A stretch of 64,000 bases of DNA, from positions 4,240,212-4,304,211 of the forward strand of contig NC_031478.1 of assembly GCF_000006565.2 (NCBI RefSeq), given 5' to 3'. Positions 23,501 to 34,400 of this stretch are shown here, piece by piece. Below the pieces are notes generated by a model that saw only the letters and a program-made list of their open reading frames with translations, ran no database searches and was not told where the DNA came from. Numbering within the stretch: the stretch's first letter is position 1; each line of letters opens with the position of its first letter. The position numbers were made by a program, and so were the translations under genes. Source of the stretch: Toxoplasma gondii ME49. Lineage: Eukaryota > Apicomplexa > Conoidasida > Eucoccidiorida > Sarcocystidae.

Positions 23501-26500
23501 ATATATATATGTGTATCTGCGTCTTTGTCACTCCACTGAGCGCAAGATCTTTCACGATATCGACGGTATCAGACAGGGCTAGACAGATGCAGGAACCACG
23601 ATTGTGTATCTCTCTATATCTGTAGATCCGTATGTCTCAATATCCATCTGCCCCTATCTCTATTTACCTGTCTAAATCAGAAACTGCCTGTGTGAATCTA
23701 TCTGTCTCTCTCAATATGTCTTCCCGTGCGTCTCGGATGATGCAGGTGTGTGTGTGTGTGTTTGTGCTGCGGTCAAGAGGCACTTGAGATGTCGAGTTAT
23801 TTGTTGCTGTTTATCCGTCAGACGTTCAAAGCACGAATCAGTGTTGATGGTGTGACAGGTTCTTTGTAACCATCGCTTCGTTTTATGTGCGCCCCCTGAG
23901 GTATTTGACGTCTGCCTGCTCAGAAACGTCCTCGCGTTCACTGACGACAAGGTCCCGAAAAAAGTCTTTTGCGTCGTCCACTACCAGAATGAAAACGCTC
24001 AAGACGTGAGTCCGTGTTCCACTCAGGAATGAAGTGGCTGCCACCGAGAGAGGTTTAGTCTTTGTGTGATTCGGACTCGATCTTCGCTCGACGGAAACCG
24101 ATGGCCATTTTTTGCTTTCTCTCCGGTCGAAGGAGAGACTTCCAGCGGCGGTCTTTCTTCCATTCGCACTCTGCTTGTCTTGTGCTTTGTCGACAGCTAG
24201 TTCGCGCGAGACGTCAACGTACGAAGAGCTGCGTCGTTAAGGAGGTCTCCGAGCACGTCTACGGCTGTGACATCAATCAGGAGGTGTGTCGCGATAGTCA
24301 TGAGTTTTTTTTTCCTTCTTTAATGCGTTCCCCGTTGACTCACGAAAACAAGTTTTTAGCCAGAGATTGCACTTTTTTTCGCGACCTCGTCGTTTCTCAA
24401 GGATTTTCATCTTTTCTCGCCTACTCCGCGGTGTTAAATACCGTTTCGTCCGAAAGCCGCGGTTTGCCAGACTTCACGCTGTCTCCTAAACTCGCACACT
24501 GAACTCACATTTAAGCGCTGCAGAGCCGGCAGCTTCTTTAGCTGTGTTCACCATGGGGAGGTGGAACAGAGCGTCGGCCTCTTTGCCGAAAGGTTTCTTG
24601 TGTTCCGTACAGCTGTAGGTAAGAGGTTAGAGAGCTGGGCCAGACTGCGAGCCTCGCCTGCCCGGGTGTCGCTGTCTCTTGACAGGTCCTTCGACTCCTC
24701 CGGATGCGCGTGCGCTTCCGGGGTCTCTGTCGCCGAGCGCGGGGACTGCCCAATTGTTTTCAGAGCGCGTTTTCAGCAAAGATGTGACAGGCTGCATGAG
24801 GAAGCGTCACAGCGTGTAGACGGTTGCGTTTGTCTCGCGCAGACGGCTTCGATAGACCTTGGTCCAAAGCGATGTCACACCATAGGCTCCGTGCCAAAAC
24901 CAGTCCCAGCATGTGAGCAGCCATTTTCTCTCGCTGCTGCTGTACGAGTGATTTCTTTTCGTCGGACTCCCTTCGCCATGTTTGTCTTTCTCCAACGCTG
25001 TTTTTGCAGGTGGTACTGCCCCTCCGTTCGCAACAGGCAGGCATCCGTGTCACAGTTATGCAGTTGAATCTGGACGATGACCTTCTACAGTCATTGCCGG
25101 CACTCGAGAACTTCCAGTACACACTCTTGGGGACGACGCCCCTCCTGCTCTACAGTCCGTCGAAGGTACGGAGAATACGCGACTGTCGACTTCTCACGGG
25201 AGCGTTTCCGAGCCTTTTTTCGTACACCTGGGCCCTTTCGACCACAGGACGAGGATCTGCGACTTTTTCTCTAATCGAGATAGAGGTTAAGCGTCCGTTA
25301 CCTGCAAGCTCAGAATGTGCAGTCGTTACGCACCAGATGTAGAGGCAGAAACGCAGTCATCCCAAGTTCCACAACTGATTTCTCTCCGCCTTCCACACGA
25401 CTTCGAGACTTGTTGACCGAGTGTCTCGTCGCCTCGGGGAAATCCTCGATTGAGTCTGTTCTTTCAGCAGCCCAAACTTTGCGTCTTGTATTGGCAGCAA
25501 AACTTGGATCCGGTAAACAGAGACACTTTGAGACATTCAGAGAACGTTGCTCCCGTGAACGAAAGGCCTCATTCAAGGTGTGACGCACGCAATACCGATA
25601 AGGTGATGACTGAAGCTTCACTCGCTGTGTTACCTTCGACACTGAAATTCGTCTGTGTTTTTTGCCAAGCCTCATCCCTGAAGCGATGTACGCAAAAGCG
25701 TTTTCTGTGCGTTTTCAGCCGGACACAGAAAAAACGTTCTGGTCGCTGTTGAACACCGCTGACCCAGGAGCCTCAACGGGCGAGTTGTCTGTGGGCATCC
25801 GTCAACAACCACGGGGAGAAAAAAAGTCTGCTGCCGATGGTCCAGTGCTGCCGACGCAGCCATCGTCGTCACTCAAGTAGGCATGTCGATGAGGAAAACG
25901 AAGAACTCGCACTACGGGAGAGCTTCGCGGATGAACTTCTGTTCGTCAGCGTCTCAAGGACCGTGGCGACTGGCCTGCCGTGTGGCGTCGAAGTCGTTTC
26001 CTCCATTCGACGGTTTCTCTGTTTTCCCCAGGGTCTGCGTTTCACATCTTGTGCGTTTCGCTTAACGCTTGTGTTCCTACTGTTTTCCTGGCATGCGCAT
26101 ATTGTGTTTTGGATCTCCTGAGCTCCTTTGACGACGCACGTTCCACGCGCTTCGAGGTTTTCTCTGTTAAAATTGTATCGCGGCTCTCTTGGGTTCCTTT
26201 TCAGTCAAGGCGCTCGACGAGAGGCACCCACGACGGTCGTTGAAGGTACTTCGCCGGCTTCAGCTGAGACAACAGAGAAGAACGTCGTAAAGGTCTCGCC
26301 GCCACCGCCGAAGGATGAGAAAGAGGGAGTGGAGACGGAGGACAAGAAAGAAGGGAAGCCGCCCGCTACGGATGAGACAACAGAGAAGAACGTCGTAAAG
26401 GTCTCGGCGCCACCGCCAAAGGATGAGAAGGAGGGAGTGGAGACGGAGGACAAGAAAGAAGGGAAGCAGCCGGATACGGGTGAGACAACAGAGAAGAACG

Positions 26501-27462
26501 TCGTAAAGGTCTCGGCGCCACCGCCAAAGGATGAGAAGGAGGGAGTGGAGACGGAGGAAAAGAAAGAAGGGAAGCCGCCCGCTACGGATGAGACAACAGA
26601 GAAGATCGTCGTAAAGGTCTCGCCACCACCGCCAAAGGATGAGAAGGAGGGAGTGGAGACGGAGGACAAGAAAGAAGGGAAGCCGCCCGCTACGGATGAG
26701 ACAACAGAGAAGAACGTCGTAAAGGTCTCGGCGCCACCGCCAAAGGATGAGAAGGAGGGAGTGGAGACGGAGGACAAGAAAGAAGGGAAGCCGCCCGCTA
26801 CGGATGAGACAACAGAGAAGAACGTCGTAAAGGTCTCGGCGCCACCGCCAAAGGATGAGAAGGAGGGAGTGGAGACGGAGGACAAGAAAGAAGGGAAGCA
26901 GCCGGATACGGGTGAGACAACAGAGAAGAACGTCGTAAAGGTCTCGGCGCCACCGCCAAAGGATGAGAAGGAGGGAGTGGAGACGGAGGAAAAGAAAGAA
27001 GGGAAGCCGCCCGCTACGGATGAGACAACAGAGAAGATCGTCGTAAAGGTCTCGCCACCACCGCCAAAGGATGAGAAGGAGGGAGTGGAGACGGAGGACA
27101 AGAAAGAAGGGAAGCCGCCCGCTACGGATGAGACAACAGAGAAGAACGTCGTAAAGGTCTCGCCACCACCGCCAAAGGATGAGAAGGAGGGAGTGGAGAC
27201 GGAGGAAAAGAAAGAAGGGAAGCCGCCCGCTACGGATGAGACAACAGAGAAGAACGTCGTAAAGGTCTCGCCACCACCGCCAAAGGATGAGAAGGAGGGA
27301 GTGGAGACGGAGGACAAGAAAGAAGGGAAGCCGCCCGCTACGGATGAGACAACAGAGAAGAACGTCGTAAAGGTCTCGCCACCACCGCCAAAGGATGAGA
27401 AGGAGGGAGTGGAGACGGAGGAAAAGAAAGAAGACAAGGAGACCAAGGAAGAGAATCCCTGA
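14072..27462 (+). CDS. Giant disordered protein with C2-like segment and C-terminal 36-residue repeat array, 17 exons
   Basis: Exons: 14072-14412, 14985-15079, 15547-15621, 15974-16959, 17177-17797, 18421-19281, 19533-19602, 19989-20303, 21012-22513, 23170-23291, 23924-24005, 24197-24283, 24516-24614, 25010-25165, 25468-25577, 25670-25876, 26205-27462. All phases agree; the total is 6,987 nt, or 2,328 residues. Residues 1-1620 are mostly low complexity: Ser/Pro/Arg-rich, a triple LPSQAQR repeat near 330, and helical stretches at about 650-740 and 1000-1110. Residues 1636-1900, made by seven short exons, are ordered and beta-rich (FELVVSLGELK, KKVFCVVHYQNENAQ, GIRVTVMQLNLDDD, TPLLLYS, TGELSVGI) and resemble a C2 domain; the usual clustered Ca-binding Asp loops are not obvious. 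Residues from about 1925 are the repeat array. The start ATG lies in CACGATGG after a pyrimidine-rich leader. No family name is assigned. The least certain junctions are the donors at 22513 and 24614 and the acceptor at 24516. Confidence 0.65.
14461..14520. repeat. (TA)n microsatellite in first intron
   Basis: About 60 bp of TA with a short ATCGAT interruption, just after the first donor of the 17-exon gene. Confidence 0.9.
16509..16571 (+). repeat. 21-bp tandem repeat, 3 copies, coding
   Basis: Three exact or near-exact copies of CTCCCCTCTCAGGCTCAGAGG keep frame and encode LPSQAQR three times within exon 4 of the 17-exon gene. Confidence 0.9.
17050..17110. repeat. (TA)n microsatellite in intron
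   Basis: TA-rich stretch inside intron 16960-17176 of the 17-exon gene. Confidence 0.9.
18239..18305. repeat. TA/TACA microsatellite in intron
   Basis: ATAGATATACATATACATAC-type sequence inside intron 17798-18420. Confidence 0.85.
21880..21990 (+). repeat. Coding repeat PEPPSSSVSS, two copies
   Basis: Two copies of a segment encoding EAVVP(L/S)PEPPSSSVSS sit in tandem within exon 21012-22513. They are almost identical at the DNA level. Confidence 0.8.
22874..22893. repeat. Short (TA)n microsatellite in intron
   Basis: About 20 bp of TA inside intron 22514-23169. Confidence 0.85.
26275..27450 (+). repeat. 108-bp coding minisatellite, eleven copies
   Basis: Eleven units of 108 bp, the last truncated, encode TTEK(N/I)VVKVS(P/A)PPPKDEKEGVETE(D/E)KKEGK.. 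(36 residues each). Variants are limited: S(P/A)PPP, E(D/E)KK, K(N/I)VV, and PPATDE versus QPDTGE. Units 2-3-4 and 6-7-8 share the same variant order, so a four-unit (432-bp) block appears to have duplicated. The array is highly charged, Pro-containing and probably disordered. Confidence 0.95.
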
Positions 27463-28688
27463 GCTGTCGAGAACGCCACTCCAGAAGGGGAGGTCGAAAA
27501 ACGCGGAACGGCAGCGACTTGCGAAGCACTTGAAGGAGAATCACAATAAGAAGGGGAGCAGGTCGCCATTAAGGCAGACGGAGAACAGAAAGAAGAGACA
27601 GAATCTGAGGAGAAGCAGTCAAAGGAGTAATAAAGGGTCTTCCGGGGAAAGCGAGAGAACCGCCTAGGCAAGACTGGAGGCAGGTGTAGGAACATGTTCA
27701 GGCACTGCTGCATGCTCACGGCGCAAGCGATAAACGCGAGACTTTCCAAATTGAACTGACGAGTTCAGTAGGCACAAACCGTATAGGAGACAGGATGTGG
27801 AGAAGTGAAGACAAGGAGGAAGGAGCAGAGACGGGTCTTTTGTGCGGAGAGAAAACGAGATAATCTCTGGAAGCATGAGAGAAACGCGAAACCATTCACC
27901 TTTTCCGTATCTCTCTCGAGTTCTTTTCCGCCGCAAAGAAGGCATTCGCAACAGAGGTAGAGGGCGAGAAGCAGCCCCGAAAACAAAGACAGAAAACACA
28001 ACTGAATCGCCATTTCGTGATACGCAAGTCGAAAAAGCTCTGGTCGTTCACCGGTCCTGCAGATCCTGAGAGGCCCCCGAAGAGAAAAGGCGACCGCACA
28101 GATGGTGCAGATTCGAGCGACAAATAATGCACAGAAAGTAGTGAACACGCGGAAAATAACAAAGGAGGAGAAACGTGAACATCTGCTCTCCTCAACTGCG
28201 TAAAGCCGTGCGTTCGCCTCTGTCTGTCTGTCTGTGTCTGTGGGTTGCAAGGAGAGGTTCTCAAGCTCTCCCGTTTTGGACACAAGCAGTCGTTCGTATT
28301 TTGAAATCGTTCGCCTCGAATTCCTTCGGATCTTTCGGGCAACTTCCGCATACGGTGAACCCGCGTGTACCGCTGGGCAGCGGAGGGCTCGTTCGATTGA
28401 ACAAACTGTGTTTTTTGTCATTCTCGGTCGTGTCATGGTGGAAACGCAAACACAAAGACTGTTCTGTGCTGGCAAAACCACTCTCGAAGTTCAACGGTTT
28501 TCACAGTTTCTGCCGCTGTCAGACAGGAAGCAGGCACACGCGCGTCCGTCATCGGCGACGCCTCTTGATTAGAGAACAAAGCTACCCCGTCGCTGTGCCA
28601 CCACAGAACTATGCGTTCGCGGACTAAAGACTCGAAAGGGAGCACCCGCGCTAACGTAGCAAGAGTCTCTGTTCGCATATTTTTTACG

Positions 28689-28691
<3 letters not shown>

Positions 28692-28726
<35 letters not shown>
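28692..28726. repeat. (TA)n microsatellite
   Basis: Uninterrupted TA of about 35 bp in the convergent intergenic region. Confidence 0.9.
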
Positions 28727-28727
<1 letters not shown>

Positions 28728-29486
28728 GTGCATCTGGAAGTCGTTGTCAAACAGCCAGATCGTGTTGTGACAACGGTTACCAACTCCACGTTTGGTATAA
28801 AGGACGACATGGGGGAGCTCTTTCGATTTCCACGAGCAGAGTTGCATATTCGGTTTTCTTTGCGCCTTCATAACTCGAGTACAGTCTCGCTTAACTGCTG
28901 TTGCTGCATGGTAAAATGATTCTGCCTCAGAATTGATGCCTCCTCCCAGGACAATGCAGCGACGCCCAAACGCGATAGACTCCCATATGTGTAGGTTGCT
29001 GTTCTGGAGGATCCACGTAGCTCGCATGGCTCTGCTCATCTCCCCTTGTTCGCTATCTTGTTTTTCTCTCTAAATCACTGCACCTTTGCGGTTTAGAAAG
29101 TTCAGAATTGCCCGCCGGTCTCGTCTTTCGAACTCCGTCGTCCTCGCCGCTCTTTGCTCTCGACTGCGCTTTGTCCCTTTTTCGAGTGCGAAACAGAAGA
29201 AGGCGCCAAGCACGTTGAAGACGTATGAAGAGGTAGAAAAACCTTCGAGGTCTGAAGAACTAGCGCGCTCCCCTACTTCCGGGCATCACTATATTTTCCA
29301 AAGAGAACAGAAATCCAAAGCAGGAGCTCTCTCTTTACAAACAGGTCCCGATCCAGAACTCGAGCCAGCTCCCGTGTGACGTCTGACGGTGAACGGCCCT
29401 AATGCGACAGCGCCAACATCCGAAGTTCCCGTCACAGAAGGCACAAGAGAAGCGACGAGGAACCCTCTCCGCCTACATACACGAAT

Positions 29487-29567
29487 TTATATATATATAT
29501 ATATATATATTTGTATATGTATGTATGTATGTGCGTATATGTATATATATATATATATATGCATACA
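29487..29567. repeat. TA/TATG microsatellite
   Basis: TA runs flanking TATG repeats in the convergent intergenic region. Confidence 0.9.
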
Positions 29568-30750
29568 TCAGCTTTGCGAAGGCCTACGAAGCATGATTTG
29601 TGGGATCTGCGGAAAGTGACGATGCTAGAACATCAGATGGTTTGAGTTCTGTATTGGACCGGTCAGCGAATCAGTGTTAGGTCAGACGTTCTGGAACAAC
29701 CTGTGGGTCTTCGCGATCCCCCAACGAGCGTGTCTGCCGCGAGGGCGGAAACATTTCCTGGCATGCACAACAGACTCGAAAAGTATCGTAGGACTGGAAT
29801 GCGAAACGCTACGGACATCCGACTGGAGACATGGATCCACGAGCACCAATGACAAAACCACGAGCATTTTTTGAGGGACTCAAGCCTCTTACATCACTGC
29901 GGATTGGCCGACGCACTCCCATCCCATTGCAACAGGCGACAGCGTACGTCGACAGACGACACAAGCCTCTCTGTGCATTCATGCCGCTGAAAATAAGCTT
30001 GTGCCTCTACACTTGCAAGCGCATACAGTAAAATGTAGATGCATGCAAATTGAACCTGAAGATAAAGCAAACCGCTCTCTCCGCTACCGGGCTGCCTCGA
30101 CAGGCAAAGCGAATCAGCAACAGGCAGATGACAGTAGTCACAGGTGGGCGACATTGATAGAGAGAACTCGACACAAGCAGCGCGGTTTGCACCTGTCTCC
30201 GGTGAGAGAAGACAACGCGTTCTCGCCGCGTTGCATGCAAACATTGAACTTGGAGACACCCGCACACCCTTGGATTGTAGGGAATCGTAGAACGCGTGGA
30301 TTCTTGTGGTCACGACTCCGAATCGAACACCGATTTGTCCAAAAGACTCCCCCCAGCCTCCGCAGACAGACGGCATTACACACGTACACAGATCACAGTT
30401 GAGCAGAAGTCAAAATCGGGAACGAGACGCAAACCTCCTCGTTGCCTCGAGTCATCTGTCTAACACAATTCGACTGGGCGCTGGAGCCGCACCTGAATAT
30501 GCGTAGATATGGAGACACCCACAGACGTCCCCTGACACAGACACGCATGCAGCTCCGCATGCATGCAGCTGCTGGAAAGGAGAAAGGCAACCTTCTCGTT
30601 TGTCCCAGCATCAAGGTCTTTGGCCCACCTCGGCCTCTTCACACTGCAGACATGCAAAACAATCTGGTTACCGCGCAGGCGAAGTCTTGTGGCCACACAC
30701 ACGCAGACATGAAACGCCTGTGCACAAGAATGCAGTCAAAAAATTTTATA

Positions 30751-30906
30751 TGCACAAATAATATACATATATACATAATATTATATATATAATTATATAT
30801 ATTTATATATATAATATTATATATATGATTATTTATATATATATATATATTATTATATATATAATTATATATTTATATATATATATATATATATACATAT
30901 TTATAT
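30751..30906. repeat. Compound A/T microsatellite
   Basis: About 150 bp of TATATAAT/ATTATATATA units, almost free of G and C, with strong self-complementarity. It is the longest pure AT tract in the window. Confidence 0.9.
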
Positions 30907-31460
30907 GTCACGTAATAAAACCGTTTCGGCTTGTCCTTCGATCCCTGTCGCAGACGCGATTCCCGCAGGGCATCGACGAGCAGCAATGCAAGCATGAAAC
31001 GAATACAAGCGAGCAGATCCGAACCGCCGCGAACGGCGCAAAGGTAGAGGAGAAAGGAAGAGCGTTTTCCACGACGTCCGTTGTCCCTCTGAAGTCGCCA
31101 CCTGCTTATTGATCACCAAGAGATACGGTACAGACGCACTGATGGGACAGCAGAGCAGGGGCCTCACTGCATTCTCCACCTGCTGTTCAAGTGCTGTCGT
31201 TCTGGTCTTCCAGGCAGGGAATTTGCAGTTCTTCCATCTTCTCCTCCTTCGATTTGCCCTCTGTCTTCTCCTCGTCTGGATGAGGCGGCTGCTCCCTGTC
31301 TCTTGTGCCTTGTCTCTTTTTTCTCTGGATTGCTGGGATGTCTGCGTCGTCTGTCGCAGGATTCCACCCCTGTCCTACACGTCTTCTCTCCCTCCTCTAC
31401 TCTTTCTTCTCCGTTTCCTGCTTCCACTGCCCTCCTGCCTTCTTCCTCTCCGTTGACTCG

Positions 31461-34400
31461 TTATTTCGCTTCTTCTGTTTCCTTTTCGTTCTCGGATCTC
31501 TTTGCATCGTCTGGATCTCCTTCGCTGTCTCCCCGTCTCTCCTCGTCGCCTTCAGCCGTGCTGTTTGCGTACTCCCCCACAATGACGCTGCTTGCATGCG
31601 AAAGTTGCTGCTGCAGCAGAGGAGAGGTGAGAAGCTGCAGGAGCCCAGCTCCACTTCTTCTTCTCCCGTCGCTCTCGTCCATGCTGGCTCGGCGCAGAGT
31701 TCGTCCTGTGCCCGATCCTAAGGAACGAAGAACAAGATCGGAAGCGCCCATCAACCGTCTTCAGACTCCGAGGAGTTCCGACCTTTCTTTTTCGCTCTGG
31801 CGGCAAACGGTGCTCGGCACAAAATCGCGCACGGGACAGAGATGCCAGAGTTAAAGAGCTAATAACCGAGAAATAAACGCAGACGACCGAGATCACAGAG
31901 CGAACTGCGAGAACAGGGATAACGGAGGCGACAGACGAACGAGTGCAGGAGAAAGGCAAACTTGCCAGACAGCTACCTGAGAGCAAGGCAGGACTTCGCT
32001 GACTCGTCAACGCCACCTTCAAAACGCCCATGTCCACATTTTCTTCTCGCGCTTCCAAGTGTGTGTATGCATCCAGCGTCTGAAGAGCCTCTCGAGACGG
32101 TCCGTCCAGAACTTCGAACGACTCCGAGCGAGGCATTGGCGAAGACACCCCACCTGAAAAAAGGAAAAGAAGAAACCAAAGCACGCAAGTGCAACGAGGG
32201 AAAGCGCGAAAGAGCGAAGCGAGAGGGGAAAAAAGCAGAATAAAGAAACAGAGGCGACGGAAATAACTCGAGAAAGCGGGGAGAGAGAGTGAGGATAAGG
32301 GCCGTAGGCGACAAGATGTAGGAAAAAACGCAAAGATGGACAAGAAGCGAAGAGGCGAAAGAAACAAGACGTAGGCTCATCGAGAAGAGACAAAAACGAA
32401 CGGAGAGAATGCGCCACTTCGACGACCAGAGAAAAAAGAAAGCGATTCTTGCACACATCCACGTATCACAAGAGCCGTGGTTTCTGGACAAACGCGAATG
32501 GGAACGCATGCATGTCAGAGACTAAGTCGCCGACGTCGTCGAGCAGCGCCTCGCTCGTCTCTGCACCTTTCTCGCTCACCTGGAATTTCCCCCAAATCCA
32601 TCACTGCACTTTCCTCGGCGACCTCCAACAGCTTCTTCATCGCGGCGTCGCGCAAGAGCAGCGGCCGCATGCGAGGCGAAGTCTGGGTGCCGGGGGACTC
32701 GGAATCTGACCCTGTCTTCGGACTCCGGAGCCCCAACCGCGCCTTCTTCTCGCCGTCTTTCTCTGTTCCCTCTGCGCTGTCTGGCGGCGAAACCGTGATG
32801 CTGTGCGACGCATGCAGTTCCTCCTGCTCTCTGTCAAACACCAAGGAAGCTCGCGTCGTCTTCTCCGTCGCCCCGTTGTCCCCTCCCCCGGCCCCTGTCT
32901 CCCCACACCTTCCCGTGCTCGCCTCTCTCTCGTGTCTTCCGTCCTTCGCTGTCGCCTTTCCTCCCTTGGTTTCTCCCTTGGTTTCTGCCTTGGTTTCTCT
33001 CTCTGCGGCTCTGAAGTTCTCAGGCGCGGCGACTCTCAGGACTTGGGCAGGCTCGTCGGCTTCGTTGCCCGGTTCGAACGCGTCTTCGAAAGCTGCGAAC
33101 GTCGGTTCACTTTTTTCCGGCAGCAGAGCGGACCGCGGCGAGACAGACGGCGGACAAGTCGCAGGATGGACTGCTGGCGAGAACGGGCGGGAGAGAGCGA
33201 TGCGAAGCGCCAGTACATCGTGCATGTAACTCAGCTCTTCGCGCAGGGCGTCTTCCCTGAAAAGGAAGGCACTCGCTCGAAACTCCGCGGCCTCGGCAAC
33301 AAGGAACGAAAAACCGCGCGAGTCGGCAAGAACGGACAGCGACTCGAGAAGCACTCGCCAAAATGCAAGGCAGGACCGGCGGCAGGGAAGGAGGCGCGGG
33401 CAAAAGCCGAGAAGACAAAGACAAGAAAGGGAAAGAGAAGAAAGAGGGGGAGAAACAAAGGGAGAAAGCGAAACGCCATGCATGTCCCGCACAACTCGCA
33501 GGAAACACGAAGTCTTTTGCGAGCTCCCAGAAACCACAGTCACGGCATCACCTGTCCTTCTCACCTGTACTGAAGGCGAATGTTGCTGACGTTCGTCTGA
33601 CGCATGCAGTTCCCTCGGCGTCCTCCAAGCTTGTATTTCGGGCCGAGCCAGTGTCGCTTGAACTCGGCTTCGAATCCACTGAAAGAAAAGCAGCAACGAA
33701 GCGAAAAGGCGAGCAAAAAGGACGCTGAAAAGCAGAGGAAAGGCAACGCCCCCGAGCTGGTGGCCAGGGACTGGTAAACGCGCCGCGTACAAGCAGTCTG
33801 CGAGTGATGCTGCGGCTCTCGTGAGAACATAGGAACGAGAGAAAGCCGTAGATCACCGAGTTGAACGGAAAGGCCCGGCAGACGCCAACCTCAAAATCTG
33901 TTTCTTCGCAAGCATCCGAGCTGGAGCTTTCGATCGCAGCTTAGAAAAACAAAGTCTCGTTCACGAAGTCGTTCCCGCGAGGCAGAGCGAAAGCGCCACA
34001 GCCGTTACGGCTGCTGTCCCCTCTCGAGTGCAACCTTACCTCTGCAGCACAGAGTTTCGCGCCAACTCGCAAAGGTCGACCGGAGACAGCTTCCATGTGT
34101 GCTGGAAAAAACCGACGCCGAGACACACAACCGGTCTTCCTGTTGCTCTCTTTCTCGCTTTCACCTGCTGTCTTTGTTTTTCGTTTTCCCCGCATTCCTT
34201 GACGCCAGAAATACCAGACTGTGAGTAGGTATGGGTACAAGGCGAGCGCCGGTTGTCCTTCACCGCTCTCGACGCTGCTACTACACCGCTGTCGGTGCGG
34301 GGGGGGGGGGGAAGAACAGTCGTTCTGTTTGCTTCACGATCGACAGGTGTGTCTTCTAAAAGCATCAGAAGCAACCTAGGACCTTTTGAGAGCAAGCGAA

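Larger units (their letters stand above)
27463..31460. other. Convergent intergenic region
   Basis: It lies between the 3' ends of the repeat protein gene (plus) and AMP deaminase (minus), so it should hold both 3' untranslated regions. It contains several TA microsatellites and no confident gene. A minus-strand frame at 27765-28481 has hydrophobic stretches (for example FCALFVARICTICAVAFSL) but lacks a clear start. A minus-strand ATG at 29039 opens a frame beginning MSRAMRATWILQNSNLHIW; see findings. Confidence 0.4.

Noticed and set aside
26205..27749. 514-codon minus-strand open frame
   Set aside because: It is the antisense shadow of the 108-bp coding minisatellite: stop-free only because the unit lacks stops in that frame. 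The plus frame is joined by phase to conserved-looking exons.
27765..28481. Minus-strand frame with hydrophobic stretches suggesting a membrane protein
   Set aside because: No ATG at its start, no phase-compatible neighbours, and T-rich antisense composition readily yields Phe/Leu/Cys runs. Left as a note only.
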